A stretch of 64,000 nt of DNA from Gentiana macrophylla (Eukaryota; Streptophyta; Magnoliopsida; Gentianales; Gentianaceae): assembly GCA_026214975.1 (NCBI GenBank), contig CM047808.1, forward strand, positions 6,933,262-6,997,261, given 5' to 3'. Each line of letters opens with the position of its first letter. The stretch's first letter is position 1. Under the pieces are notes generated by a model. It was not told the origin of the DNA. It was given only the letters and a program-made list of their open reading frames with translations, and searched no databases. Position numbers and translations under genes: made by a program. Below, in pieces: positions 33,673-46,889 of the stretch.

Positions 33673-35872
33673 GCATATTTGAGGACGATGTCTTCTCCAC
33701 TTTTATATTCATCATACCGCTTAGTGAAGATCTCGCCGGCTTTCTTATCATATAACTTATGATTAGGCAGAGTGCTAATCACTAAGTCAGCTGGCTTGGC
33801 TTCATCAACACCCGAGGGTGTATCCTCTACGCAGAGTGGGAGCCAAGATGATTTGAATTTCCATAAGTCCGAGGAGATGCTTTGTATTCTCGCAACAACC
33901 TTCTAGACAACATTCTCGAGCGGGAGCTTCTTCCATATTCCTCGAGTTTCTTCAAAATCAGCTTTTGTCTTCTTCGCCATGGCCAGGTGCTGTTGACTCT
34001 CATCAGTCATTTTTGCAGCTCATTGATCCATAAGCTTTAATTTTTTGTCTTGGGTGAACAATAAACCTTCACCTTAGCAAGATTGTCTTTCAATCGCTCA
34101 ATCTCCGACGAGCGGCAAGCGAGGACATCAGCAAGGTTGGCTTCTTCCAAGCTAATCACCTTGGCATTACTTTCTTCTTGGCAAACTACCTTTTGTTGCA
34201 GGCGAAAATTTCTCTAGCCATGCTAGAAGTTTTCTTATGTAATGGCTTGCCCAGGCGGTAGCACTACAAAAAGAAGGAATCTTAGAATATAAAAATAAGA
34301 GAATAAAATAAAAGGCCCTACAAAAATTACTTACAGAATCAGCAAAGTCTTCAACAGACATATCTTCAAAATTGAATGAGGAATCACTGGCAGAACTACC
34401 AGAGGATGCTGACCGGTGCCTTTTCTTGTTTTTATGAGTGATGGTCCTTAAGGCACACGGCTTCCATACCGATGATTGGTCACGGGAAGACCCCTTCCGC
34501 GAGGTAACTCTACGGTGTCAATATTACTCAAAGCAGGTTACGGCGGAAGGATCAAGTGTAAAAACGGTATTCTGGACAGCCTCAACAGAATCAGCGCATG
34601 TGTCCCCAGTTTTCTTCTGAACAGAAGTCTCACCGTGTTCTGGAAGGGCTGATAAAGTCCACTCAGAATCTTGCTGCATCTGATCCGTTTCCTCCTCATC
34701 ATCAATTTCAATGCCAATCAAATGATTTACATTGGCCACTATATAAATGGAAGATAATTAAATTGTGTTCAAAAACAAGAACATGATATAAATTAAAACA
34801 TACATTTTTTGTATTCTTCCTTGAAGAATTCCACATAGTCTGTAGGACCTACGGTTAGAAGCTGAGCAGCATTCACCAAGGCAGAGCTCAAAGTATCTAA
34901 AGTTAGAGTGATTTTATTGCTGGCAAGATATTCAACCAGAGCAGAATCTATAAGATCTTCCAGTTTATCCTTCATTGAACATGTGTTCCAACGGCCAAGA
35001 TTCACTTCGGTGTTATGCTTTACAAAGAAGAAGTGCTCCTGCCACTTTTTCTTGGTCCTATCTCTACTAGATAAAGGAACAATCTGATTTAACTTACCGG
35101 CTCTACGACTGAAGTGGTACCATCCCCCACTACCCTGTGTTAGTTTGCATTGGTAAAAATTCTTAAATAATTTTACAGAGAAGGGGATGGTGTTCAGGAG
35201 GCACCAAATCATAAACCCCACTAGGAATTTGACGCTATTTGGATGGATTTGCCCAACTCCCAACTTATAATACCGCAGCACCTCAACATAGCCAGGAGGG
35301 AGAGGAAACCTAAGGCCACTATGCAGTTGGTCAGCATATACGGTACAAAAATCTACTAGGGGACTATAAGCATATTCAGTGGGTTTGGGAAGAACAACTT
35401 CAAAAGGGTCAGTACGAATTTTATAACTTTTCAATAAACTAGCCATCTAGGTTTTGTTCATCTTGCTAGCAACGCCGTGACAGGCCATTATGGCTTTGGT
35501 TTTGTCAAATCGATTGATTTCCCGTTTTAGGGTGCTTAAAAAGGCAGAATGGTCTTCCGGATATTGTTGAACAATCATGGTAGGAGTAAAAATACCAGGA
35601 GGAAGAAGATGAGGGGGAAGAAGACACACGGGGTTATCACCAAAAGTGGAAGTATTCCCTAAATAGATCAGAGAAGATGGATGATCGGTGTTTATGACAG
35701 TTTCAGAACAAGGAATAGGGTTAGAAGAATTCACTTCTTCACTTTCTTTGGCAATCGAAGTCTTTTTCGGCGAGTGAAATAACTCTTCTATAGAATCAGT
35801 AGAAGCAGTATCGGCCCTCAAACTCATGAAAAAATAACGGATAAAAAAGAAGAAGAAAAAGAAGAATAACAC
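33673..35872 (-). pseudogene. Spliced 'putative gypsy type transposon' gene (PF04195-like), broken
   Basis: Exon 1 starts near 35872. The PF04195-like domain lies in 35446-34804 (SLLKSYKIRTDPFEVV, FCTVYADQLHSGLRFPLPPG, LHPNSVKF-like, MIWCLLNTIPFSVKLF). Two introns have good borders: 34739-34803 (GTATGT...TATAG) and 34264-34334 (GTAAGT...TGTAG); the frame is continuous across the first. Later sequence to 33673 is Lys/Glu-rich and could form a coiled coil. A TAG separates the two halves at 35447-35449 and a TGA lies near 34524. It is cut at 33673 by element C. The family is transposon-associated; function unknown. Confidence 0.6.
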
Positions 35873-36029
35873 AGAGAAGAGACTTACTTGTAATTGCAGA
35901 GGTGCGATTCAAAAAGATTTGAAATAAAAGAGTTACTTGGCACGAAGTGTAGTTATTTGACAAAAGTAGAAGCGGCGTGATGTTTGATTCTGATTATAAT
36001 AATAAGTGGGTGATTTGGCCTCGCTTCAA

Positions 36030-36640
36030 ATATATTAATGACGGAAGTTCAAAATTGCGAGACTAGAGGCAACCAGAAGCGCGCCAACCCTAGTCTGGGG
36101 GGACTTATGATGATATATGGGCTCACTAGGCCGGGTTGTTCGTAACTGGGCCAGGCCCATTATAAATGTTAGACGGTAAAGATGAATGGGCTGGTAAGGC
36201 AGGACTTCACCAGACGCTGACCGGGTCAAACCACTGGACAGAATAATCAAAAGAGCAGGACTCCACCTTGTTCTGTGCAGAAATGTCGGAGCAGGACTCC
36301 ACCATGTTCTGCGCAGAAAATGTCTCTAGACAGAATAAGCGACTGAGCATGACGAAGACCAAGTCAATAACGGCTTAACTGTTTACAAACGTGGGTAATA
36401 CCCATGTCCGGTAATGTCTAAAGATAACTGATAATAACTCCCCATTACGTGAGGAAGAAAAATCACGATCTACAGATATAAAAGGAAGACCCTGAACCAC
36501 GAGGGGGACTTGATTCCATTTCAACACTTGAACTGGATACGTAGGCAGCTCTCTCAAAGAGTTCAGTCCAAATTCATACTACTTTTAACTGTTTTTAACC
36601 TAATTCGAATCATTTAGTTACCCGATCACAAATTGAGCAA
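36030..36640 (+). repeat. LTR-like remnant
   Basis: A TATA box AGATATAAAAGG (about 36473-36484) is followed by GGATACGTAGGCAGC and TCTCTCAAAGAGTTCAGTCC (about 36535-36570), a combination I know from U3/R/U5 of plant Ty3/gypsy (Tat-like) LTRs. A 36-bp unit is tandemly duplicated at about 36255-36325 (AGCAGGACTCCACC...CAGAAA). No partner LTR or primer site is visible. Confidence 0.35.
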
Positions 36641-38732
36641 CATCAACAAGAAAATGGGCATTGAAAGGACAAAAATGATGAAAGGAACTTCCCTGAAATG
36701 GAATTTGAGACTCCACGGGATGTTGTTTGGTTGATGTAGAGACATCCTTGCCTCAGAACAAGCTTCATAGGCCTCAATAGTGCAGAGATTCTTCAGAGAA
36801 AAGCTTCTTGCCTTAACGGATCCTTAGCTTTTTGAGCATCTGTTCCAGCGAACTAAAGCATGCCAGAATCCAAAGTGTTGCAGAAATCACTTTCCATTCA
36901 GAGTGATATTTCGGGGATGAAAGAAGAAGGGAAACCGGGTCGGTTACTTCAAAGAGGAAGAGATTCATGGAAGGGTAAAGATTTAGGCGTTAGAGCATCT
37001 CCAACCATGGAAAAATTCAACATCAAATTAGTAAGTTCTTTGGAATAATTGGCTCCAAGGGACAGGCAAATCATACATCAAATTGGTGGGGAAGGGGAAA
37101 GCTACATCAAATTTGACGGTGAATTGAAGGAGCCGGCAATTACTGCTGAAGGCTTTTTAATTTTTTTTTTCTTTTGGAAAGGATCAGAGCATTTTATTTT
37201 TCTTTTTTTTTTTGGGGTTTTTCTTTTTAATCTAATTGAAATTCCATTCTTAAAAAAATTCATTTTCCTTCCAAAAAAAATCATTTAACCCCGGATTGTG
37301 TGCAATAATTATATTTCAAGTTTGCAATAATTTTTATACGTTAATTATATCATTAAAGCTATTAATTTAAGTATAATAATAAAAAGATGTTGAGAAAATG
37401 AGAATACAAATAATTAGTATAAGACACAAATCATAGATTTATTTCATTGAAAACAGAAATACAACCCAATTAAAATACATAATAATAGAAAGCAGAGGGA
37501 ATTACATGAAATAAAATATAGATTTTTGTCTAGAAAGACAAAATTATCAAGAAATCGGAATAGAAGGAAACTGTAATTTAATAAGGACAAAAGTAACAAT
37601 TATGAATTAACAAATGTGGAATAGAGTAAATATAAAGTAACAATTTTGAAACACAAAGTAACATTAACACGTGAAATAACAATTTTAAAGTAACAATTGT
37701 GATTTTTGTCATTTATAATTATGAAAATGTTATTTTTATCCTTCCAGACCAATTTATTAATTTTTGTGTCCTTGTGGCCCCTTCCCCAATAAATAAACCC
37801 ACATATCATACATAAACAACAATAACTAATAGAAATTACGCAATAACAACAATTAATAGTCCGATATATCGGGATCAGCCGGGTCTTTATCTCCCATCAA
37901 GCGACTAAACTCACCAATAGTGTTATAGTCTTGATTGCCAAACCCATAACTAGTTTTAAGATAGAATATTCCAAAAATATTCCTTTTTGATGTTGAACCA
38001 TTAGAGTTGATGAAAAAAATTTGGTGCAAAACTCATACCATAATTATGATTTGGTGTAACTTTTGCTGGCAACCGTTAGAGAAAGATTGCTTCAGAATAG
38101 GCAAAGCACTGAAGAAGGGAAGTTATTGTGTGGTGAAGGAATTTGAGATGAAGTGGCGGATGAAACGATCAGAACTACACAATTTAAATACAAAATCAAA
38201 TTATGTGGTGTATAAGGTGTCATACGATGTCTCCACACAAAACACCACACAATAACTTACCATTGAAGAAAGGGGAGGAGACAAGGACGGTGGAGTGATA
38301 AAAGGCGGAGAAGGATACATGTCCCGATTTTTTTCCCAGAAACATCACCGAACATGCATCACAGCCGCCTGTTGCTTTCTTGATAAGACAGGACAGAGAA
38401 AAACAAAAAAATTAAACGGTGCAGATTTAATTCGGGCCTTTTTCCGGACTTAGCTTTCGGGGAATATAGTTTTTTCCAAGACTTTTGGGGAGGCTTTGGA
38501 AGTAGTGGGGAAATTTAGTAGGTGGAGACTTTTGGGGGGTTTTGGAAGTAGTAGGGAGATTTCTAGGCCATAAAATAGGAAATATGGTTTTGATATTTTA
38601 TGTGATAAGAATAAATATAATTGGGTAAGAAGAAAAGGGCTAATGGGTTAATAGGAATTAAAGGGCTGGGGATAAAAAGAGGGCGGCCCGACAGTTAAGT
38701 ATTGAAATATAATAATAATGCTCAAAGCATAA

Positions 38733-38735
<3 letters not shown>
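36641..38735. other. Unassigned region with possible PIF/Harbinger-type remnant
   Basis: 36641-36990 holds no gene I recognise. TTAGAGCATCTCCAACC at 36990-37006 resembles the terminal sequence of plant PIF/Harbinger elements and MITEs. Downstream is AT-rich DNA (37150-37860), then 37860-38250, where the minus strand could encode a short C-terminus (GEFSRLMGDKDPADPDISDY). I found no matching right terminus, so the element call is weak. Confidence 0.25.

Positions 38736-38789
<54 letters not shown>
38736..38789. repeat. (TA)n microsatellite
   Basis: About 27 TA units between ATAATAC and CTTAATC. Confidence 0.95.
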
Positions 38790-38790
<1 letters not shown>

Positions 38791-39469
38791 TAATCTAAAA
38801 CTCCAAATGCATGTCTGTGGAAGTATATAACTTTAAAAGTAACTCACATTTATATGTATAAATGTATGACATGTTAAAAATTTAAGAGAATTAGTGTTCT
38901 TAAAGCGAAAAGCCCCAGTTATCCCTTTAGCGTTGAAACGTTTAATTGTTTAAAGTGATACAAAAAAATATTGATATTTCAGAAAATAAACATATTAAAA
39001 AAAATTCTAATGAAAACAATATATTCTAATTTTTTATAGCATTTACTACTTAAATAAAGCACTAAAAGTAAGATTAAAACGCCAAAGCGATTTAACCACC
39101 ACAACCACAAAAATAATGTTGCCACCGTGGTACAATAAGTTTGTACACTACACATTCAAAAACAAAATTAGACAAAATCAACATCGGTTTCCTTAGGATT
39201 TGTGAACTGCTACAAACGATAATAAAATAATTTTATTTTCCGTTCATCTGAAAAAATGCTTATTTGTAGGCTCGAAGGTATTTAATATGTATCATCGGTT
39301 ATTTTCTAGTTGGCGTATCTTTCTTTGCATTGCATCATATGACAATTTGCATATAAAATGACACAAATTTTAGGTTAGTCAAAGACGGACCAAATCCTAC
39401 TTGGTGGTCTTCCACACAATGAAAGGGAAAGAAAAAAAACGGTGGACATATGGACATTGTTAAAGATGA
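38790..39469. other. No gene seen
   Basis: AT-rich intergenic DNA without ORFs or recognisable element parts. Confidence 0.5.
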
Positions 39470-41910
39470 TAGGTGTTAATTAATGCAAAATATTCTCAAA
39501 TTAAATAAATCCACTATAAATTAGCCACATCAATTATTGCTAAAAAGTCTTAAATTAAAAAAAATAGAAATAATTAAATTTCAAATATGACAATTAATAA
39601 AAAATATTCTTACAATAAAGCTTCTTCACTACAAATTAGCTATCTAATTTAATGCCAAATATTTTTACATTAAATTACATTTTAAAAATAACTAAATTGA
39701 AATATGTCCTTCAATGGAAAATATGCTCAAATTAGTTTACATTAATTTGAAAACAAATATATATAAATTCAAACACACCAAAGGAAAACCATCCCCCTAA
39801 ATTACATTAAATAAATTTATGAAATATAAATAAATTCAAATATGTCAATAAAAAATCATGTCAAACAAATTAGAAATACAAAATATTCTTACCTTAAATT
39901 ACATTTTGAAACATTTTGAGAAAAATGTAAATTCAAATATGACAATTAATGCAAAATATTCTTACATTAAAATCAACCTCTACAAATTAGACACCACAAT
40001 TAATGCCGGATATTCTTTAATTAAATTATATTTTAAAAAAACTAAATTAAAATATGTCATTTAATGAGAAATAATCTCATATTAAATACATCCCTAAAAA
40101 TTCGTCATCTCAATAAAAGGGGAAAATATTCTTACATTAAAGTAAAATTTAAAAATTACTAAATTTAAATATTTCATTTAATGCGAAATATTTTTACGTT
40201 AAACTACATTTTAAAAAAATGATAAATTCAAGTATGCCAATTGATGCCAAATATTAATTCATTAAATTACATTTTAAAAAATGACTAAATTCAAAGATTT
40301 CATTTAATGCGAAATATTCTCACATTAAATACATCCCTAGAGATTAGTCACCTTAATTAATACAAAGAATTGTTACATTACATTATTAAATAACATTTTC
40401 AAAAATAACTAAATTCAATTACAAAAATTAATGCAAAATATTCTTATATTAAAATCATCTTTTACACATTAGCCACCCCAATTAGTGCCAAATATTCTTA
40501 CGTTAAATTAAATTTTGAAAAATAGTTAAATTCAAATATGTCATTTAATGCAAAATATTCTCGCATTAAACACATCCCCTATAAATTAGCCTACAAAATT
40601 ATTTCTAATATTCTTACATTAAATAACAATTCCTGAAATAATTAAATTTCTTTTTGAAGGGGAAATAATTAAATTTCAAATATGACAATTAATATCTTCA
40701 ACAAATTAGCTATCTCATTTAATGCCAAATATTTATTTATTAAATTATAAATAACTAAATTCAAATATGCAAATATTACATTTTGAAAAAGAATCTATAT
40801 ATATATATATAATTAAAATAAGCCAAATGAAATCATCCCCTAAAATTACATTAAGTTAATTTATGAAAAATAAATAAATTCAAATAAGTCAATAAAAAAT
40901 CATCTCATACAAATTAGAGATACAAAATAATCATATATTAAATTATTTTTTGATTTTTTTTATAAATAACTAAATTCAAATATGACAATTAATGCAAAAT
41001 TTTCCTAAAAAAAGACAACTAATGCAAAATATTCTTACAATAAAATCATCCTCCACAAATTACTCACCCCAATTAATACCAAATATTCTTACATTAAATT
41101 GCATTTAAAAAAATAAATTCAAATATGTCATTTAATAAAATATTCTCACAGTAAATACATCCCCTAAAAATTAGTCATCTAAAAAAACAGGAAAATATTC
41201 TTACATTAAATTAAAATTTTGAAAATAACTAAATTTAAATATTCCATTTAAGGTGAAATATTTTTACATTAAACTACATTTTAAAAAAAAATTCAAATAT
41301 TCCAATTAATGTCAAGTATTCTTACATGAAATTACATATTAAAAAATGAATAAATTCAAATAAGTCATTCAATGCGAAATATTATCACATTAAACACGAT
41401 CCCTATAAATTAGCCACCTCAATTGATGCTCGGTATTGTTATATTACATTATTAAATAACATTTTCAAAAATAACTAAATTCAATTATGACAAAATATTC
41501 TTACATTAATATTATCGTCTACACATTAGCCACCTAAATTAATGTCAAATATTCATATGTTAAATTACATTTTGAAAATAATTAAATTCAAATATGTCAT
41601 TTAATGCGAAATATTTTTATATTAATCACACCCCTATAAATTATCCTACTCAATTATTGCTAAATATTCTTACATCAAATAAAATTTTCAAAAATAGTTA
41701 AATTTAAAATATGACAATTAATATCCCGTATAAATTAGGTATCTCATTTAATGCCAAAAATTTTTTACATTAAATTATATTTTCAAAAATAACTAAATTC
41801 AAATATTTTGTTCTATTGCAAATATGCTCACATTATGTTACATTTTGAAACGGAAAAAAAAATCAAGTACACCAAAGGAACATCATCTCCTAAAATCACA
41901 TTAAAATTTT
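39470..41910. repeat. Degenerate AT-rich tandem repeat array
   Basis: About 2.4 kb built from diverged copies of two alternating units. One of about 62 bp contains AAATATTCTTACATTAAATT then ACTAAATTCAAATATGTCAT; one of about 54 bp contains CATCCCTATAAATTAGCCAC then AATTAATGC. AAATATTCTTACATTAAA or a variant recurs every 50-70 bases, more than 30 times. The period of the combined unit is about 115 bp with many indels. No coding potential. Confidence 0.75.
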
Positions 41911-43435
41911 TTTTTGAGGAAAATTTTTCATTAATTTATACGGATGTATTTAATGTCTGCATATTTCGCTTTAAATGACATATTTTAGTTTTGATATTTT
42001 TCAAAATTTAATTTAATGATAAAAAAATGAAACAAACAGAATTTCACATGCAAGTTCAAAAGATAAGTCCATGTGAATAAGCATAATCTAGAGTTCAATA
42101 ACATATTGTTAAAAAAAAGTTCAATGACATGGTAACTTTATGGAGCTTTCGAAATAAGAAAAAGTGAAAATACAAACCTGGTCATAGTCTTTCTTCTCGC
42201 TTTAGGTTGCTTCAAAGTCTTGGTCTTTCCATCCTAGGGAGAAGCAAAAAAAACCAATAGAGAAACGAATATGCGCCGTCATTTTAAAATATCTAATGTC
42301 TTGATGACATATACTTTTTCCGAAAATTTTGTTATAGTCTATGAAAAAACATAAATGAAGTTCAGAGAAAAAAAACCATACAACGAAAACCCAATCAAGT
42401 GGGTATTTTATCAACTACTACAACAGTGTATTTTCATTTTCTTAATACCCAAAATCATAAAGCAAAGCTTCTTATATTTCTTAGTTTTGCAGTTCTTAGT
42501 AAATAATTTGCCGAGTCTATCTCATTTTTTATTTTACCATTATCCTCCATTTTAATTTCGAGGCTCAACCTAACATTTAAAAAGGCAAGGGACGCAAAGA
42601 CAACGGCTCGGGTAAAAGAAGTGTTTTCAAAAGATCCCTTGATTGAAAAATAAGAAAAACACAAAGAATTCTCCATGAATATACAGAAGAGTTTAAAGAG
42701 GTTAAACGTAGACCGAAATTTGAATAAATGCATGAAGAATAGTTACCACTTTGAGCAATTGAAGTTCTTTTTGCCTGAAGAAACCAGCTTTACGGCTGCC
42801 GACCTTCCATTTGAATAAATGAACAAACAGCACTTTATTCTTCGACCCACTTAAAAATCCACATGAAAAAATACAAACGAAAGTAAAAAAAATTATTAAG
42901 CTAAATAGAACATTGCCGTTTACGAATCCATAACCGTAGATTAAAAATACTCCATTACCTTTTTATGACAAAAACAAACTTTTATGTTCAGTACCAGCTT
43001 CCTGCAACCTTTTGACGATTTTGACGATTCCTGCAACAACACCAAGAACTATAAGAATAAAAACAATTTACGTTGTTTTTCAAATAGTACTTCACATTGA
43101 AAATCCAAAACAACCTTCTCCAAATAAATTAACACACATGACAACAAAGAATAATGTTCAACAAAGAATAATCTTATTCTGTAACAAAGAATAAGATTGA
43201 ACCACCTTCTCAATTTACGTTATGTAGTAATGTTCTACAAAATAAGATTGTAAAGTGGGGTTTTGAAAAGAAAAAAGGAACGTGGGATTTTTTCTTGATT
43301 TGGAGTATTAATTGAGATTTTGAAATGGAAAAAATGTAATTAATGTGGTGTAATTTTTTGGTTACAACCGGATTCGGAGCGGGTCAAAGTACGGGTATGG
43401 GGTTTAATTAGCGGGTAATTGGATTAAAAACACTC

Positions 43436-43438
<3 letters not shown>
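41911..43438. other. No gene seen
   Basis: AT-rich DNA with short incidental ORFs (42202-42733, both strands) of lysine/phenylalanine-rich composition. It may be part of the element that contains the tandem array. Confidence 0.4.

Positions 43439-43492
<54 letters not shown>
43439..43492. repeat. (TA)n microsatellite
   Basis: 27 TA units directly before a GC-richer block. Confidence 0.95.
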
Positions 43493-43496
<4 letters not shown>

Positions 43497-44388
43497 CAAA
43501 AAGGCATCAGCGTTCCTTTTCCCCAATTTTTGGCCGCTTGTGCATTGATGCCGGAGATGCCCTCGAAAAGGGGTGGACGGAGCATTATGTGATCGCGCGC
43601 GGAGATGCCGTTAAAGATCTTGTCGGCGAATTTGTTGATGGAGGAGCCGACGCTTATTTGCATAAAAACAAAATTAATGGGCGGGCCGAAGGAGGCTTTG
43701 AGATGGAGGCATTGAGATGGAGGGGTTGATCGTCCGACGTTCACCTGATAATTTTGTCTAACAACAGGTTGAGCAGCGGGTTTGTCTTGCAATTGCCACC
43801 GTCCGCCCACTGCTTCAACCGAGTCCAATTTCCGGCCAAGAAGATCATATTTGTATCACCCGAATCAGATTGTACGATTTGGGGATTAGGATTTGGGGAG
43901 GAGAAAGAGGGGTGACGGTTGTGCCGCCGGAGCTGAACGATCGGATTTGAACGCCGGAGAAGCAGGGGCCATGTGCACCGGCGAAAGAGCTAACGGTGGC
44001 CATGGTTGCCGGAGAAGCTGGCTGTAATTTTTTTTTTTTTTTGAGAAAGTTTAGGGTTTAGGGTTGTTACTGTTAATTTTTTAATGTTTCTACATTTTTT
44101 TGATGTAACTATATATATTTTACGGGTTGTTACTACTTGTTTATTTACCGTTACTACATTTTATGGGTTGTTACTACTTGTTTTTTGGTTGTTACTTGTT
44201 TATTAGTTGTTACACATTTTTCATTGGATGTTACTACATTTTTCATTGGATGTTACTACATTTTCGGCTGTTATTACACTTTATCTAGCGTTATTACGTG
44301 TTTAATGTGTAAAAGAGTATTTTTGTCCATTTATTACGAATTTGTCCTTTTTAATTACATAAAATCTAGTAACGTCGTTCTGGACCCA
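43493..44388. other. Unassigned GC-richer block and TTACTAC-rich flank
   Basis: 43493-44030 is clearly more GC-rich than its surroundings and has short ORFs on both strands, none with a recognisable domain; it could be a gene 5' region fragment. 44060-44300 is rich in TTGTTACTAC / ATTTTTCATTGGATGTTACTAC repeats. The CACTA-like element starts at 44389. Confidence 0.4.
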
Positions 44389-44770
44389 CACTACAAAAAA
44401 CAGACCTTTTCGTGACAAACAAATTCGTCGCGAAAAATGCTAATTTTCGTCAGTAAAACCTATCGTGACAAATTTTTTTTGTCACGGCGTTTGTTGTGTA
44501 AACAGCGACGCTAAAGGCCTCTCTTGTGACGATCAGTGAATTAGTCATTAAAAGGGATCAACGGCGACAAATCTCATATTTTGGTCACCAAAGCTTTTCA
44601 TGACAAGAATCCATCTTTCTCACCAGAAGGTTTTTCTTGCGACAAAACTTTTGTCACAAAATAATGAACAATTTATCACTAATTCAGTGTTGTTGTCACC
44701 AAAAAGTATAAACACATTTTTACATTAATGGTTAATATTGACAAAGCTTTGTCACTAGAAGTCATATTTT

Positions 44771-44876
44771 AATAATAATAATAATAATAATAATAATAGT
44801 AAATAAATAAATAAATATTCAAATAGAAAACTAATAATAATAATAATAATAATTATTATTATTATTATTATTATTG
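44771..44876. repeat. (AAT)n arrays with a TAA/TTA foldback
   Basis: 44771-44797 is an AAT run. 44832-44876 is a TAA run followed at once by a TTA run, so the second array is a near-perfect self-complementary palindrome. Confidence 0.9.
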
Positions 44877-45216
44877 AAAATTTTAATTAAATAATAATAA
44901 TATTAATAATCAACCTAAAAAAATATACACATACCCTACAGAAGAATAAAAAAATAATACAACACACAATAAAATATTAAATAATTATTAACAATCATTT
45001 GCTGAATTCAAAAAAAAAAAAAAAAAAAAAAACAATCATTTGCAAGTATACAAAAATTTAACATCAACTCTAAAAATTTCAAAAAATACTTAAAAAATTA
45101 AATAAATTGTCCCTAGCTAAAAAGGCAATCAAAAAAGCAAAACTCAGCAAAAATTTCACAAAAAAGTTTGTACTTTAGAACAAAGATCAACAAAATATTA
45201 AAAAAAAACAAAAACC

Positions 45217-45324
45217 TGTTATCTGATCATTCACAGTCCCATAAGAAGATGCATTAGCTGCATAAGAGAATCCAACCCCAATTGGTGTTTCCAAATATAA
45301 CATATTTGCTTCTGCATTAACGAC
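45217..45324 (-). pseudogene. Captured fragment: serine carboxypeptidase (S10) exon
   Basis: The minus strand reads EANMLYLETPIGVGFSY followed by AANASSYGTVNDQIT, matching the conserved block upstream of the catalytic Ser region in plant serine carboxypeptidase-like proteins (NMLYLE(T/S)PxGVGFSY). The fragment ends at a GT that fits a splice donor (ACAG/GT at 45216). Nothing else of the peptidase is visible. Confidence 0.75.
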
Positions 45325-45725
45325 AATTTGACACCAAAAAGATCAAATCTTCACATGAACCCAAAAAGATTGAACAAATAAATTGAAGAAAAAATAACAA
45401 ATCAAAAAGGCACCCACTTGATCATTCATTTTTCACAGTAAAATCTATTGTTAGTGAAAAATTCGATTGTCAATGTGATACTACATCGGTAGATTCTTGA
45501 GTAGCATTGAGAAGACTACAGTAATGGAAAGTGTTCAGATTTAACAAATTCAGAAAGAAAAAAGTGCCACTTTTATTTACCTCCATTCAACCATAAGACC
45601 AAAGGGTTATTTGCAGAGTCAAATTCAGCTTCAACAAAGTAGTAAAGAGAGCCTTTTTGCTTGTCATCAACTTAGACTCAGCACACCAAGTCTTGTGAAA
45701 ATGACAGCCAAAAGTTCCAATTTAC

Positions 45726-45800
45726 CTCATCTGCAACCAAGGCAGCTCTCTAGGTATCTCTATCATGGTTCCCACCTTAAAGCTAAGAGAAGTTCCCAAG
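45726..45800 (-). pseudogene. Captured fragment: pyruvate, phosphate dikinase (PPDK-like) exon
   Basis: The minus strand reads KVGTMIEIPR, the signature block of the PEP-utilising barrel domain of PPDK. A 2-base insertion shifts the following residues; the next bases still spell the typical ALVADE in the shifted frame and run into a GTAAA donor at 45725. This assignment rests on a short but distinctive motif. Confidence 0.6.
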
Positions 45801-46045
45801 TCGAAGAACTCTTTTTTGGCAACACTCCAAATCAGACCAACTTGATGACTTAATTCCTATCATCAAAATCCCAGAACAAAAAATAATAAGCAAGATCCTT
45901 TTCCTTGGAATCTGATGAGACACAACGGACTCGGTAACTTGGAAAGCAATGGTAGTGTGTCTAAATAGTTATTGGATGGTGTTATAAGAAAAATCAAGTA
46001 GACTGTTATATACAAATTACACAAACGACAAAATATCCGACTTAC

Positions 46046-46153
46046 CTAACCAATTTTGTGAACAGAGGGATTTGAACAGATATTGAATTCGGTTTCGTTA
46101 AAATAAGCACCGTCTTTGGAGGAGTCTGCCACTTCAAAGAAATCTGAATTGTA
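46046..46153 (-). pseudogene. Captured fragment: NAD kinase exon
   Basis: The minus strand reads ISLKWQTPPKTVLILTKPNS followed by ISVQIPLF, matching the start of the catalytic domain of plant NAD(H) kinases (xISLKWExxPxTVLIxTKPNSxSV). A splice donor GTAAGT follows at 46045-46040. Confidence 0.65.
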
Positions 46154-46573
46154 GTTTGAAGAAGCATATTAAGTTCTCTAAAGACTACTGATTATTGTGT
46201 TCTGAGGTCAAATATTGTGTTCTGAGGTCAAAATCGAATATGAAATGAAAGTAACAAAAACAGAAAGACTAATAAAGCCAAGGGAAAATGAAAAGAAACG
46301 AAAATAAGGAAAGAAATCCCTGTTAAAGTCCATCCACGGTTCAGAGGGTGCATATACCATTAAGACCTGATTCAATGACCTACAGCTCCATGTAAAACTG
46401 CCAAGAATGCCATAGTTTGCAAAAACCCAAAAGAACAGAGCATTCCAATTTTGAATCAGACTAACAATACAAAATTTATTTGCAATCAAAACGAAACTAG
46501 GAACCCCGAAATTGAATAAATTTCCGAATAATAAGGGAAATGTGTGACCTGGGAGAAAGGCGAAAACACGTAC

Positions 46574-46740
46574 CTTATACAACATATCTTCAACTTCCCT
46601 TTCACGAACATCACCCGGAATATTTCCAACGTAAAGGGTCCTACTTGTTCGAATCATTCTTCCAGTATCTTGGAAAATGCTTGGCGCTCCTCGGTTGAAG
46701 ATACGAAAGAAACAAATTAATGCTTCATCAAGAAATTCCA
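46574..46740 (-). pseudogene. Captured fragment: SR splicing factor (SR34/SF2-like) first exon
   Basis: The minus strand reads SRTLYVGNIPGDVREREVED followed by MLYK, the N-terminus of the first RNA recognition motif of SR34/SF2-type proteins (RNP2 LYVGN). The exon ends at donor GTACGT (46573-46568). The ORF that runs on to 46208 is read-through into the intron and not protein-coding in the source gene. Confidence 0.75.
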
Positions 46741-46889
46741 AGCAAACCTACACAACTACACGTTTCTAGTCTCCGATTTCTGTTTTAGTGAGAGGCTTGA
46801 TTTGAGATATGAGTTTGGCTTCCACTTTCAAAAGCATAAATTGGAGAATTCAGCCAATAATAATATCATCTACATAACTATTGTCTTAC

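Noticed and set aside
43496..43828. ORFs in the GC-richer block as a host gene
   Set aside because: Open frames overlap on both strands and show no recognisable domain; the composition could come from a gene fragment, but there is no support for a functional CDS.
46208..46570. 177-codon minus ORF as a novel protein
   Set aside because: Only the first part (the RNA recognition motif exon) is protein-like; the remainder is read-through into the intron after the GTACGT donor.
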